Source: Rhodosorus marinus
Taxonomy: Eukaryota; Rhodophyta; Stylonematophyceae; Stylonematales; Stylonemataceae
Length of the DNA stretch: 64,000 nt
Assembly (NCBI GenBank): GCA_029953675.1
Contig: JAMWBK010000012.1
Span: forward strand, 930,001-994,000
Direction: 5' to 3'
Made by a program: the position numbers and the translations under genes
Shown: piece by piece, positions 10,476 to 21,808 of the stretch
Layout: each line of letters begins with the position of its first letter
Numbering within the stretch: the stretch's first letter is position 1
Notes under the pieces: generated by a model
Database searches by the model: none
What the model was told of the DNA's origin: nothing
Seen by the model: the letters and a program-made list of their open reading frames with translations, nothing else

Positions 10476-10799
10476 ATCACGATTGTTGAAGATTTTGTTC
10501 CGCAGTTGACGATCCGTTCATTCCGCAGTTCCCGTAGTCGAAGGGTTTTCATCTCTACGCCCCATCTAACTGGTCAAAACCTCAACTTACCCGGAAACAA
10601 ACCTAAGTCGAAGGAGCACTGCGGGCGACACCAGCCAGTCACCAAGAACTGGACGGCGCAGACGCCCTCATACAAGAATCTCACCGGCGTGGAAGATGAA
10701 TATCTTGCTCCTCCAGATGACCCAGCGATTTCTCTTCATGTCTCCAAATCCAGTCCCAACACCCCACTGTCCTTGCATTGCAATTCCTAATATGGGACA

Positions 10800-11520
10800 A
10801 CAGCTACACTCCGAACAAAGCCAGATACCAATCACGCAGATATTTTAGATATATCTTTCTGATGCTTTCCCCCTCAACTGGGTTGTAACCCCTAACCAAC
10901 CTATGCGCTTCCCCCGTGACCCAGTTTGCAATGCAATTCCTGATGAATCGGCTCTAATCATACCAAAATCGATGGATTTGGACCCCCCAGAATAAATGCA
11001 ATAGGATATCACAAAATATCCTCCTCAACGGATTCTTTCGAAGAATTGTCCCACCAATCACCGTCCTCGTAACGATTCAATCTCGTTTATTTGATTTTTT
11101 ATGGAATATTTTTCCTGGTCGAAAACTTGGAAGCCCAAGGAAAGGGCTAACGTTCCAGGAATATTGCAATGAAGAAACGCATACACTAAAAACATCTCGG
11201 AATTCTTTAGTTTTATCAGTTTTTCTTTCAGAAGTTATTTTTACCGCTCCATTTCAGTTCTGAGTTGCCGGGGTCTCCATGGAGAGTTGAATCAAATGCA
11301 GAGTCTCCTTAGGGGGGGTATGATTTCGTGTGTAAGAGAATATGTCCCAGCTGGGAATGGGACAGTTGGATGGAATGCGGGTGGCGTTTTCTTAGGATTT
11401 TTTTTGAGATTTTTCGGTTGATACGGAGTTGTTCCGATGTCCGGTGCGAGTAAATTTTTTCCGTTCGGGGGGATGCCCTTGGAGGCCGAGAGGGGGGGTT
11501 TTGGTTTACAATCTACATTC
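10800..11520. other. Intergenic, nothing recognised
   Basis: Mixed sequence with T-rich runs. No ORF with motifs. Confidence 0.35.
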
Positions 11521-11565
11521 AGACAATATCTTTGAGACTTGCCCAGGATACGAGAATATTCGGGA

Positions 11566-12563
11566 ATGGCTTTCCTCTTGTTTGTTGCGATTGTAGTGTC
11601 CTACCTGGCACAAGGATACTTCTCTCTTTGCTTAGTAGCATCTTCGAAACGATGCCGAGGAGACGGTGTGTTGTGGGACTTAAAACTCTGCTTCGACAAG
11701 GTCCGAAGTCGGTCTGCGCAAGCGCCCATTGTTTATGCTTCAGCGAAATGGGCAAAGAACAAAGTCGATTGAGGAGGCCTCACACAGGAGGGGGGGCTCC
11801 TCAATGTTTGCAAAACAGCAGGTCCTTCCGCCAGCGAAATCCGCAGCACTTCACCAGTTCTCACGGAACCGGGCAAAGTCGATGTGCAAGGGAAACGGGG
11901 ACCATCACGCATCTGTCTAGCAAAGCAAGTTGGCTGAGTCTCACTTTACATCGGTACGAGCTCAACTCGCAGTTAAGGTTCAATACCGGCAGTGCCCCAA
12001 GAGTGGGAGTTTCGCCATAAATCAAGTAGAGATGAGATGCTTCAAAAGTGTGATTTTGACCCTGCGATATGGTCACCGTTCTCCAGATCCCAATACCCAG
12101 ATTCCGCCTCCCGTCTTGGCTGTGATGACGCACAGCGGGGGGCAACAAGTCGAGCTCGATCTTTCCCCGGATCTACAGTTCACCAACAGTGAGGGGAATC
12201 TTTCTCAACATTGTGCTCATCATCGCAGATCCTGCAACTGTACGCAAATTTGTTGCATGACCTGTTCCTGTTTCGAACCCGGTGCAACAGTCCGGGCACA
12301 CCCGGTTGGAAGTCTCATTCCTGCACTTGCTGTGATATCTGGACCAAGAACGCCGATTCCAATGGCCCTGGGCTCAGGCGATGCAACCAGTAGCGTCCCC
12401 AAAGTTTCAATGCATGAACTTGATCCCTCGATTCTACTGGGTCGGCGATGGTGTTGCACAAAAACTGCACCCGTCTGTAGAAACCCGCCAATATATCGAG
12501 AAGATCTTATCCTTTCGATCTAGTCCACAGCTTGCTAGGTGTGGGACTGTTGAGCCTCCCTAA
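11566..12563 (+). CDS. Candidate secreted protein gene, exon structure unresolved
   Basis: The ATG at 11566 opens a signal-peptide-like sequence (MAFLLFVAIVVSYLAQGYFS) followed by Cys residues (C22, C30, C39). Downstream + strand frames also look coding: CPKSGSFAINQVEMRCF with PPPVLAVMTHSGGQQVELDL (about 11990-12190), then PKFQCMNLIPRFYWVGDGV and ETRQYIEKILSF, stopping at 12563. Strong donor-like sites (AACAGTGAGGGG at 12185) and acceptors (GGGCTCAG at 12376) exist, but I could not join one unique frame. No family was recognised. A secreted or membrane-anchored product is inference from the leader only. Confidence 0.3.
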
Positions 12564-12629
12564 GGTCGCGTTGGACGAATCTGCATCTGTCCCACCCGCA
12601 CCGTTGGCACTCACTTGCTTAATGCCCAT

Positions 12630-12870
12630 ATCTCAATCATCCAATCAACTGCTAAGAAACGACCGTGGTAGATATTATTTCTTTAATACATACTTCTAGC
12701 AATTGCTTTCTACGAATCATACTCGTTAAAAATGATCAACTTGGACAATAATCCAATCAATCGGAGCACTCAACCGGATCCGGGATTTTATCCAATCATA
12801 AGTAGAAAGTTTTTCGAATTATCCAATCATATCGTACCGATCTAACCAGCAAAGTTTTTTATTACCAAAT
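12630..12870. promoter_or_regulatory. Cluster of CCAAT motifs
   Basis: CCAATCA or close variants (ATCCAATCAACT, CCAATCAATCGG, ATCCAATCATAA, ATCCAATCATAT) recur, plus a reversed ATTGG, in 240 bp of AT-rich DNA. CCAAT is the NF-Y binding core in eukaryotes. A similar tract occurs at 47768-48170. No gene is assigned to this one. Confidence 0.35.
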
Positions 12871-12949
12871 GATTGGCCCCAGGATTTTCGCGCGACGATG
12901 CAGCACGTCCTTGTCCCACATCCGCGACCTGTGTGCTCGTCATCACCCC

Positions 12950-13970
12950 TTAAAAATAACTGTTCGAGTTGGCTCTCCATCCCATCGACCCCCCTTCTAT
13001 TTAATTTAATTTTATTCGAGAATACATAAAAGTTTATTATTTATCACCATACTTTTAGTCCTCCTACATTCATAATTAAACAATACGAATACATTTATAC
13101 ATATATTCAAACATTTTCTCCTTGCTACGACATATCAATTGAATTCATGTATGAATGAATAAAATAAAATATCCGTAAATCTCTCGTTGGACCTCCAACG
13201 TGCGTGTGTCTCCCAGAACACACCCGATTTAAATTTCGAAAACAAAACAAAACAATATGCTTATATAACCCCTCCTATTATTCAACGCGTCTCTGTACAG
13301 TATTCATCATATAGAATTATTTCATTCATATTCGTATCAACCGATTCACTAGATCCCCCCCTCCCAACCTGCACCAACCATTTTCTTGTGAACAAAATTC
13401 ATTTTTGATAGAATTATAGTGAATGGCACAGAAACAGTGCAATGGAAACTTAATCATCTTCAAATTCTTCTCATTACGAAAAAAATCACCGACCATATCA
13501 ATACTTTTCTAACCCCCCCCCCCTCCCTTTCAAACCTTAAAAATGAAATAAAAAGAGTAGGAAATTATTTTTAACCATTTCATTGGTTATCAAAATATCA
13601 GTGAAAATAAGAATAAAATAGTCTAGTTAATAACCATTGGCTAGGCACTTAATCACTATCAGATTTTTCTAGAAAGGGGGAAACGGAATTTTTTTTTGGT
13701 TTTGGTTGTTGTTTTTTGGGCTTGTCGAAGGGTTTCTTTTTAAGGAGGGTCTCAGAGAGCTGAGAACGAGAAAAGTCGTGTGCGAGGATGTGCGCTTCAG
13801 TTGATGTGTGGAGGGGGAAGGGGGGTTTGGTTTTTGTGCAAGGGTTTGTGAAAGTTTTTTTAGAGTTTTTAGAGTGGTCTTGAAGGTTTTTGCAATGCAA
13901 TTTGGGGTTTTGGGACGCTGTCTTGGTTTTGGTTTGCGTTTGGGCATTTTTTTTTTTTGGGTCTGAGGCA
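12950..13970. other. AT-rich intergenic, then T/G-rich leader of HLIP gene 4
   Basis: AT-rich DNA to about 13650, then a G/T-rich + strand up to the TATA box at 13978. Minus-strand ORFs over this stretch are low-complexity (Lys/Pro/Thr) and not credible. Confidence 0.4.
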
Positions 13971-13977
13971 GTGAGGA

Positions 13978-13985
13978 TATAAATA
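13978..13985 (+). promoter_or_regulatory. TATA box of HLIP gene 4
   Basis: GAGGATATAAATATG, 147 bp upstream of the chosen ATG at 14125. Confidence 0.55.
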
Positions 13986-14124
13986 TGTTGGGGTAGGGTT
14001 GTGTCGATGGTGGCGGACCAATGTAGACAACTGTGTATCAGTGACAGACTGGGGTTGAGAGCAGATTGAGAAAGATTGCTACTGTTGAAGTTGTTTGGGT
14101 AGAAAGACTTTTGTCAGATTTACG

Positions 14125-14424
14125 ATGGCGTTTGTTGGAGGATCAAGTTTCCTTGGTGCCAAGGTTGGACCGGTATCGGCTGTGAGTAAGAGACCGACGG
14201 TGTCAAGAAGCTCAAAGTCTGTAGTGACGATGGTGGCTCAGCATGATGAGGACTACTACAGCCCCACACCTGGGTTCAATATCTTCAATGAGCAGTTGAA
14301 TGGACGTCTGGCTATGGTTGGATTTGGAATTGGTGTTGGCACGGAGATCTTCAACCCACTGCATCCGACGATTGTACAACAAATACAAATTATCATGAGC
14401 AACTTCACTCTAACAATTTCATGA
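14125..14424 (+). CDS. HLIP-like one-helix chlorophyll-binding protein 4 (divergent copy)
   Basis: 99 residues from the ATG aligned with the other copies (MAFVGGSSFLGAKVG); the frame is open ten codons further up. It keeps PGFNIFNEQLNGRLAMVGF with the ELNGRxAM-type motif, but differs in the linker (AQHDEDYYSPT), in the helix end (GIGVGTEIFNPLHPT) and in a longer C-terminus (QIQIIMSNFTLTIS). This is the most diverged member of the cluster. Thylakoid photoprotection is inferred from the family. Confidence 0.85.
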   Translation: MAFVGGSSFLGAKVGPVSAVSKRPTVSRSSKSVVTMVAQHDEDYYSPTPGFNIFNEQLNGRLAMVGFGIGVGTEIFNPLHPTIVQQIQIIMSNFTLTIS

Positions 14425-15229
14425 GATTGTGTCTCTGTGAAAATTGACATGACTGCCGCTGGAGAGACCATATACACATTGAACACACATACAGAATAAT
14501 TTTTACCATTCGACGGAGATCCATGGACGCAGACCACCTAATTGATTCTTTATATCGCCTTCATTTTTATATATATAGCGAGTGGAAGAATGATCGAATT
14601 GCAAGTAGACTACCGATAAAAGAAAATTTTATTACAGCTACGAGACCCACCACGAGAAGCGGGCTGGCGTTGGGCTCAGGCTGTCCAACCCGAAAAAGCG
14701 ACAGACCAGGGAACTCGTTTGTGCGGTCGCCATATAGCTCGTGGGACATGAAACTGAAAGTGGCGGAGATATGGAGGAACTGATGACGACGGTTGGAGAA
14801 GAACGCTATGCGAAGAAGACTTTCCTTGGGGAGGCGGTACATGTATTTCAAGATCAGCAGCACTTGATAAGATGCATACAAGCTATAGCGGGGTTGAGTA
14901 CGACGAAATACTTACCTTGGCAGCTGGAACTCTTGATCGATTTCCGTGGTAGGGTATGAAGTCTCGAGCCGTGAATGAAGGGCTTTCGATTCCTGAGACT
15001 AAACTCCCCTACCACCTACCAGGCGGTTGCAACTCAACATCGCAGCAGCCCTCGCTGAATGCTCTGAGAATCCTTACGGGCTGGATTTAACGTTTCCTGC
15101 ATAGTGTTCAAGCTCGTGTTCGGTTTTGTGAGCCGACTCCTAGATTGGCTCGAGCCGAGAATTACGATCAATCGTTTAGTATCTTCGAATTTCTGAGAAG
15201 ACGTCCACCACCCTCGCATGTAGCGTTCA
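14425..15229. other. Intergenic, nothing recognised
   Basis: Downstream of HLIP gene 4. Short ORFs have no motif. Confidence 0.35.
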
Positions 15230-15721
15230 TCAGTTCAGGAAAAGCTTCTGGGCAGCCCGTAGAAAGACCTGCTGATTAATGCCGTTCAACGCGTCGAACT
15301 TTACCAGAATATACGTCGGTACATAATCCAGATGATGTTGGAGGGCCTGCTCACAACCGCTGCACACTGATACTGATGTTTCTAGCATTATTGTCTCCGT
15401 GAATCGTGGGTTTCGGGCATTGGAGAACATTACGCGACCAGTGTCGACAACTTGTCTTTGTCGGTAGCTACAGTGCGCAACCGAAAAGAAAGACGATACG
15501 CGGACGTGATGGCCAGGCGTGGATGGCTCAAAAAAGCTTCCAACCTTCGCTGTGGAAAGTTTGCTCAGTGGGAACAGCCTGGCGTGGAAGCCGCTTTGCA
15601 AATGTTTTACTGACCATCCATAAGAGTTGCTGCTAGCATATTTCATGACGTCGCGCCAGTAGTTTGCCAGCCGAGGCGCTCCATCGCCGGGGTGGTTATT
15701 GCATTCTTCGGATTGTAGCAC
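15230..15721 (-). pseudogene. Reverse transcriptase fragment, decayed
   Basis: A single minus-strand ORF of 163 codons ends with SGCEQALQHHLDYVPTYILV and KFDALNGINQQVFLRAAQ. This matches the layout G-x-E-x-A...hydrophobic-D-x-x-N-x-x-N of block A in non-LTR reverse transcriptases, with NAFN changed to LNGIN. The remainder of the domain is missing. Most likely an old truncated retroelement. Confidence 0.45.
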
Positions 15722-15739
15722 CTAGTTCTTCTCCCGATA

Positions 15740-16530
15740 AGTCCCCGCGTCGAACAATACTCGCGGACTGCTGGTTTGGCTATGGGCCGGCCGCCCTAGG
15801 CTTGGTTAGTCTTGCTATTCGGCTAACTTACCACCTAGCCCGGATGAAGGCTAAAATCTATGACGTTCTTTGCTTGTCGAGAAGCATCGCCCCGGGACTT
15901 AGATTCCTAACACTTCGATTAGATGAGCCGTCCTAGGAGGAAGATAGTACATGGTTTTTTTGTACTATCTTCGTAGAGTTCGCCAACTTATGTACAAGTT
16001 CGTACTAGAAGGATTGTCCTCGAAAGACAATGTGAGAGATTGTGGAGATGAAGAATGGACACCAGCAACGTAAAAAAAAATTCACGCCAAGGAACAGCAT
16101 CTTGGTTGCTACTTTCCCAAGCCGGTTTTGTGAGACTTTCAACCGACATACGCCCCAACTCAACAATTCCATTTAGGTAGCGGATTGTAAACCTACGGAG
16201 AATGTCGTGAATTCAGGACCAACGCTGTGGCATGGTTTCACTCGTCTTCCTGGTCAACTGTGCGTAATGAACGAAATATGCATATTCAAGAAGTGCTCAT
16301 GGTACAGTACTTGCGTTCGGCATTTGAGCTCGACACATTTGGGTCTGCGGCATGCCGAGAATCCGCATGGTGCACTGCTTGGAGAGTGGTAATTTGTGGA
16401 CGATTCCCTATGATCTTCAAGAGATTGAGTTTCTTCGAGCTAGATGAGAAGTGGCTAAATTTTGATTGTTTTGAGACCGAGTTTTTGGGTGAAAAGACAT
16501 TCGAAATCTCTGGTTTTTATTTGTGACTAA
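15740..16530. other. Intergenic, nothing recognised
   Basis: No coding or RNA signal could be supported. Confidence 0.35.
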
Positions 16531-16538
16531 ATATAGGT

Positions 16539-16814
16539 TTACTGTCCAAAGATGCTCGTGACCTGCTGAACAATGGTCGGATGATTCGGGTTGAGAACCT
16601 CAGTCGTGAGCCCAATCACGAATCCCATCATCGCCAGACGTCCATTCAGCTGCTCGTTCAGAGCGTTGAACCCGGGCTTGGACTTTCCTGTCTTGTCCTC
16701 AATGCCCATGGATACAACCGTCCTCTTGCTCGTGGTCGATGCCGGCCTCTGGCTGACCGCGGAGACGCCTCCAAATTTCTTTCCAACAAAGCTAGTTCCG
16801 TTCACGAATGCCAT
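16539..16814 (-). CDS. HLIP-like one-helix chlorophyll-binding protein 5
   Basis: 91 residues, intronless, nearly identical in plan and sequence to copies 3 and 6: MAFVNGTSFVGKKFGG leader, KPGFNALNEQLNGRLAMMGF helix with chlorophyll-binding motif, VIGLTTEVLNPNHPT, ending IFGQ. The sequence around the start codon (GAAGAAGAATGGCATTCG on the minus strand) resembles copies 1 and 2. Confidence 0.88.
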   Translation of the reverse strand: MAFVNGTSFVGKKFGGVSAVSQRPASTTSKRTVVSMGIEDKTGKSKPGFNALNEQLNGRLAMMGFVIGLTTEVLNPNHPTIVQQVTSIFGQ

Positions 16815-16918
16815 TCTTCTTCTTCCACTTCATCCAATCCTTCAAAGTTCCTTCACTTCGGGTCTTGGAGTTCGGATCGGAAGGCTCGATGCGGGGAGAG
16901 AAGAAGAGTCAGTCGTTG

Positions 16919-16928
16919 CGTATATATA
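16919..16928 (-). promoter_or_regulatory. TATA box of HLIP gene 5
   Basis: The minus strand reads AAAGGGTATATATACGC about 106 bp upstream of the start codon. Confidence 0.6.
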
Positions 16929-16929
16929 C

Positions 16930-17680
16930 CCTTTGGACGATGACCAAACTAGGAAACCAGCCGATTTCCGGGAGCTCAATAAGACATGGGACTACGTCCG
17001 TTAACTTTGTAATGAGGCCATTCTCTTCTACTAGATTGTCAAAATTCACCTCTCACAACTAAACGAGAGGGTGAAAGCGTACCAGTCTGGGGCTTCCATA
17101 TTGTAATTACCGACTGAATGCCTGCTGAAAGCACATGCTACCTACCATGTCATTTCCAGACCAAGAATTTCTTACGCATCCGGACGTCGGACCGGCTTTC
17201 GTATCATCCTACCTCTCCTACCTCACCCAACCTCTTCAAGATCAAAGGACCATAACCCAAGCTCAAATCACCCAACTCCGACCCAACGACCAAACGCAAC
17301 TCAATCAACGGCTGGTCAGATTCTTAACCTATTTTAATTGGCAAAATTTGTAACTGATTTCAATCAGAACGAACCGGTTTCGCAGATAGAAGAAATGATT
17401 GGTATACATATACATGTATTAAATTATAATTAACCACCTAAATCATGTTCTATGCATTTCAATTAAAAGTTTCATCCCTTTTAGTCAGCCACTAAATCCA
17501 GTTCTCGAGGCTGAAAAGATATGCTACAATACTTAATTGGACAATAAATAATTGTATAGCAGTAATAATTACTCATATTTTCATACTGACGGCGATACCG
17601 GATATGATTGGATAAGTTTTGTAAAGTCTTGTAATTATATTTAATATAGTGAGCTTCTGATGAGCCTTGCCGCCAAGCTC
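16930..17680. other. Intergenic, AT-rich
   Basis: Upstream flank of HLIP gene 5, then AT-rich DNA. No gene was seen. Confidence 0.35.
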
Positions 17681-17683
17681 TCG

Positions 17684-17985
17684 GAAGGACCGGTCATGAG
17701 GTTGTTCTGTCGATAGCGGCTCGGGATGAAACTGTCAAACGTGTTGCATTCAGATCACCTTTTTTCATCAAGAGACAAGGTGCATTTCCGGAAGTTGGTC
17801 CAAGGACGTAACCTGCGCTATCTTTCGATATTGTGAAGGACGGTCATGAGCATGTTCTGTCGATAGCGGTCCGGATGGAAATGTCAAACGGGGTTTATTC
17901 AAATCACATCTTTTCATCAGGAGACAAGTTGCATTTCCGGAAGTTGGTCCACGGACGTAAGCTGCGTTATCTTTCGAGACTATGA
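17684..17985. repeat. Two tandem copies of a 150-bp unit
   Basis: Units starting near 17684 and 17834 share TTCTGTCGATAGCGG, GCATTTCCGGAAGTTGGTCC and GGACGTAA in order, with about one difference per ten bases. No coding function was seen. Confidence 0.75.
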
Positions 17986-18300
17986 GGACGTGCTTCATTC
18001 GCCGTTATCGACCCACACACACAACTGCATATTGGAGAATGACAATTTTCTTCGGAGGTTGAGTAATGAACAGGTGTTGCGACGCCATGTCTGACATGGC
18101 AGATTTTCGCACCGAGTCATCCAAACGCATGGACGGCTCGCGCAGCTAGCAACGGTGACTTAAACTTGAGTGGCAGTAGCTTGATTCTCTTTTCTCCGTT
18201 AGGGGTGGCTTGCCTTTGAAAGTGTTAGGGTTTCGTGATTTATCAGAGCATTTAATGAGAATTTCCTTGAGATGTTTAGAAATACATGCAAAGTATGAAA

Positions 18301-18576
18301 TTACTGTCCGAACAGGCTTGAAACTTGCTGGACGATGGTCGGGTGGGACGGGCTGAGTATCTCAGTTCCCAGTGCTATCACGAATCCCATCATCGCAAGA
18401 CGTCCGTTCAGCTGCTCGTTTAAGGCGTTGAATCCTGGTTTCGTCTTTCCGGTCTTATCCTCAATTCCCATAGACACAACTGTCCTCTTGCTCATAGTCG
18501 ATGCGGGCTTCCGGCTGACCGCGGAGACGCCTCCGACCTTCTTTCCGACGAAGCTGGTACCATTCACAAACGCCAT
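18301..18576 (-). CDS. HLIP-like one-helix chlorophyll-binding protein 6
   Basis: 91 residues, intronless. MAFVNGTSFVGKKVGGVSAV leader, then KPGFNALNEQLNGRLAMMGF with the chlorophyll-binding motif, VIALGTEILSPSHPT, ending LFGQ. It lies in the same direction as copy 5, 1.5 kb upstream of it. Confidence 0.88.
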   Translation of the reverse strand: MAFVNGTSFVGKKVGGVSAVSRKPASTMSKRTVVSMGIEDKTGKTKPGFNALNEQLNGRLAMMGFVIALGTEILSPSHPTIVQQVSSLFGQ

Positions 18577-18687
18577 TTCTCTTCAGATTTTTGTGATACG
18601 ACGAATTAGCTCAATTGCCTGACCTTTCCCAATGGTTCTATCGCCTAGCTATGAGTGACCAAGACAGTTCCTGTAGGATCCGAACAC

Positions 18688-18697
18688 ATTTATACCC
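18688..18697 (-). promoter_or_regulatory. TATA box of HLIP gene 6
   Basis: The minus strand reads CAGGGTATAAATGTG about 113 bp upstream of the start codon. Confidence 0.6.
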
Positions 18698-18719
18698 TGG
18701 CGCTCAGGTGGTGTTTCTT

Positions 18720-21700
18720 TTAGCAGACCGACCCCATGGAGACGGAAGAAAGCATCAACCCTCCAGAGCCACTACATTCTACAGCCAACATACCCCAGAC
18801 CTCATTCTGGCCAGATTCTTGGAGATCAACCTCCGACAACATCGTCGTTGGCGGAGAATGACACTGCAAGACTGCGCACATGATCCTACCGCCCCTGTTC
18901 CATCTCGTCCAGATACTCCTCCTGCTCCATTCCATCCAGTATCTGAGGTTCATAGTAAGCCCAAGCAGCAATCTCGTGGCGACAAACGTGACTTGTCGAT
19001 GACATCATGTCTAACCACAAATGCGAAGGGAGTCAAAATCCACCATTAGCATTGTTTCACAGAGTGAACAGCATCGACTTGAAGCACGAATAGTGGTGGA
19101 GGGTTGTTCTTACTGCTTTTAAGCTGCATAAGAAAAGCTAGGCAGCCACTGCCGAGGAGGATGTAAATGAACGCGCGCAGAGAGAGACCAGAATGGCGCA
19201 TTCAACCGCCCTCACAAACCAAATCGAGTCGTTTCTAAACATTTCTGTGAATTACATTGAATTAATATGCGCGTGTTTTAATTCGTCAAAAGAGAACGTA
19301 TCCAATCACAATTGTGCACTCTTTCTATTTTTATAGAATTAATTTAATTTAATAAATTAAATTCAAAATAAATTGTTCAAATTTCGTAATTCAATCTTCA
19401 TTGGCTTAAAATATTATATTTTTGGATATAATAAAGGTAATTTCGTTTTATGTTTGTATCATTGGATATATTCAGTACAACTCACTAATATCTTCATATT
19501 ATTGTCTATTCTATATGTTTAGTCGTGAGAAAAAGATGACTTGCTGAATTGTTTTGTTTAAATTTAAGTTTTGAATAAAAGTTTTTATTTTTTAATTTTT
19601 TCGGTTGGGGAAGGAGTTCGAGGACAGGAATGATTTGGTGTTGGCGAACCAGGTGTGGAGACAATCGAAAGGAGAGAGTAGCCTTTGCTGAGAATGATCC
19701 GTTAGAGACAAGAAATGAATGGTATGAGGGGAGAAACGGATTCATTTAAAAGGTCAATTCGCACGCCTCCAACATGACCGCGCTGTTCGTGTGCCACAAC
19801 CGAAAAACCACAAGACGTTTGTGGGCGGGCGCAGGGTCAGTCTGGGGCCTAGGGGAACACGTCTCAAAGTCAATGGGAGGAAGCGGTTAAAAGAAACCGA
19901 AAGACTCAATAGCCATGGGTAGCAGGTGAGGATCTGAGGAGACCTCACCAGACGTGGTCTCTGCAGGATTACTGGTGTCCCGCGCACAGGGGTTCACGAG
20001 AACCTTGCTAGATGCGCTCTGAGCCAAGTCACCGACATGGAAGACTCTGACCGGCATTCTGCGGTCAGACCTAATGTGATCGACAGATCTTTTTAGCCAC
20101 GAGGTTTTGATCCGGGGACCAACCTGAACGTCTGAATGACAAGTCTGGCCCGATCTCTATCACGCGTCAATGCGTCCGGAGGTTGGCAATTGTGGACAGA
20201 TGCGAAGCTCAGTTCTGAAGCTGGTCATTCGTGGTCTCGATTTACTCCTTCGAAATTCCTGGACGGAAGCTTGGCCGGACTTCAGCATTCTGACAAGGCG
20301 CTTTAGATTATGTTTCTATCCTCTCTGCCCATCGATCGCGCCCACGGAAACGATTCGGACCATTAGCGTTCGAACAGCACTCTTTTCGAAAAGAAAACGC
20401 CTCATGACTTGTATATGGACTTGCCATGAGCCACAGGCTATAATTTCTTCGTGGTCTCAAGTTTGCGAATGAGAAAACCTTTATGGAGCACTCTTCAGGT
20501 CTTTAGAGGTCAGATCTTCAAGGAAAAAAAGCGGTTCTCATGGAAATCACAGAACGGCTTCAAGAGTTGACTGAAGTCCAGATATCTGAGATCGTGCGGA
20601 TGGCTTCCAACCCCCACACAGCTCCCCCCGCCCCCTCCCGTGAACGGTGATAGTCATTCAGTGCCAGATTGTGGTTGATATCGCACAGAGAAAGCTGCAT
20701 CCATCTGACCCTTGGGAATCCATCGGTAGGGGATTTTTCATGGTCAACGATTTGGTAACCGGAAGCCTGCAAGTGGAAGCGATAAACTGGTCTTTCGCTG
20801 ACCAACATAGCCGCGCTTGGGCGGTAATAGATAATGTAACTTTTGATCCTCAGTATGTAGTAAAATCCGTCCAAGTCCGTCAAACTTCTTACTTTTATCT
20901 AGAGTCAGATCAGCAAGCACAACCCTAATCGACGTGCAGTTGTACGGTTGCGAAAATGTTCAGCTACAGCCAGCCCATTCGCGTGCAAAAGTCTTGGTTT
21001 GCTCACCAGCTCTGGAATGTTGGCTCCTGTTTTAAGATCGAGTTTACGGCCTGATGAGGTCGTTGCACCACGGGCAACACCAGTCCATGATATCCGTCGG
21101 CTTACTCGGAACATATGATCGGCATAAATAACGGAGGGTGATTATTCAGTTCCTCGCATCCATCAACCAGATCAGAGCTGTTCTGAGCTTCTCAGCGGTT
21201 CTCCGGCGTGGGGGGGGGAAGCAAATTTTACTCAACTCGTACAGAACACGTACAAAATTGTACTTCGCACTGACCAACCGCCCGAGGAAGATTTACAAGT
21301 CTCCTCCAGACCATTAGGCGAAGAAACGGATCTACCCAAGAACAGCATAGCAAAACAGCAGGCAGCGAAATTGTCCAAGGCGAGTTTCTTCTTCACCAGT
21401 CACAGAGACACTCCGTACCAAGCTTCCGTTCATGTACAAGCCACCTGCAACTCCTCTTGGAAACGGTCGGAACTTGTCCGTCATTCAGGGACGGTTCCAA
21501 AGAACGCGCTTCACAACACAGCTCCCACATCTCCGTGCTCGATGTCCACAGCCGTCGGTCCATCTTCAAGGCCTCTCACAAGTCACAAGCTGTCCACCAT
21601 CAATGTGGATGATATGACGACGAGAACGAACCAGGCAGAACGTCTCGCAGTTCGATGCCTAGGGCAGTCGACCTGGAAGGTCGAGGTTTGTACGATCACT

Positions 21701-21800
21701 TGCAATGCCTGTTTCAATCCATCCAATCTGGGATCACACAAGTTCCCGAGAGATATCTCGCAGCTCAAAGCTTGAGGGCAGTCGATCTGGGAGTTCATTA
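18720..21800. other. 3 kb without a supported gene
   Basis: Contains an AT-rich segment (19250-19500). Several short ORFs on both strands have no motif, consistent hydrophobic pattern or splice logic I could follow. A gene with many short exons could be hidden here. Confidence 0.3.
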
Positions 21801-21808
21801 GCCCTGAG

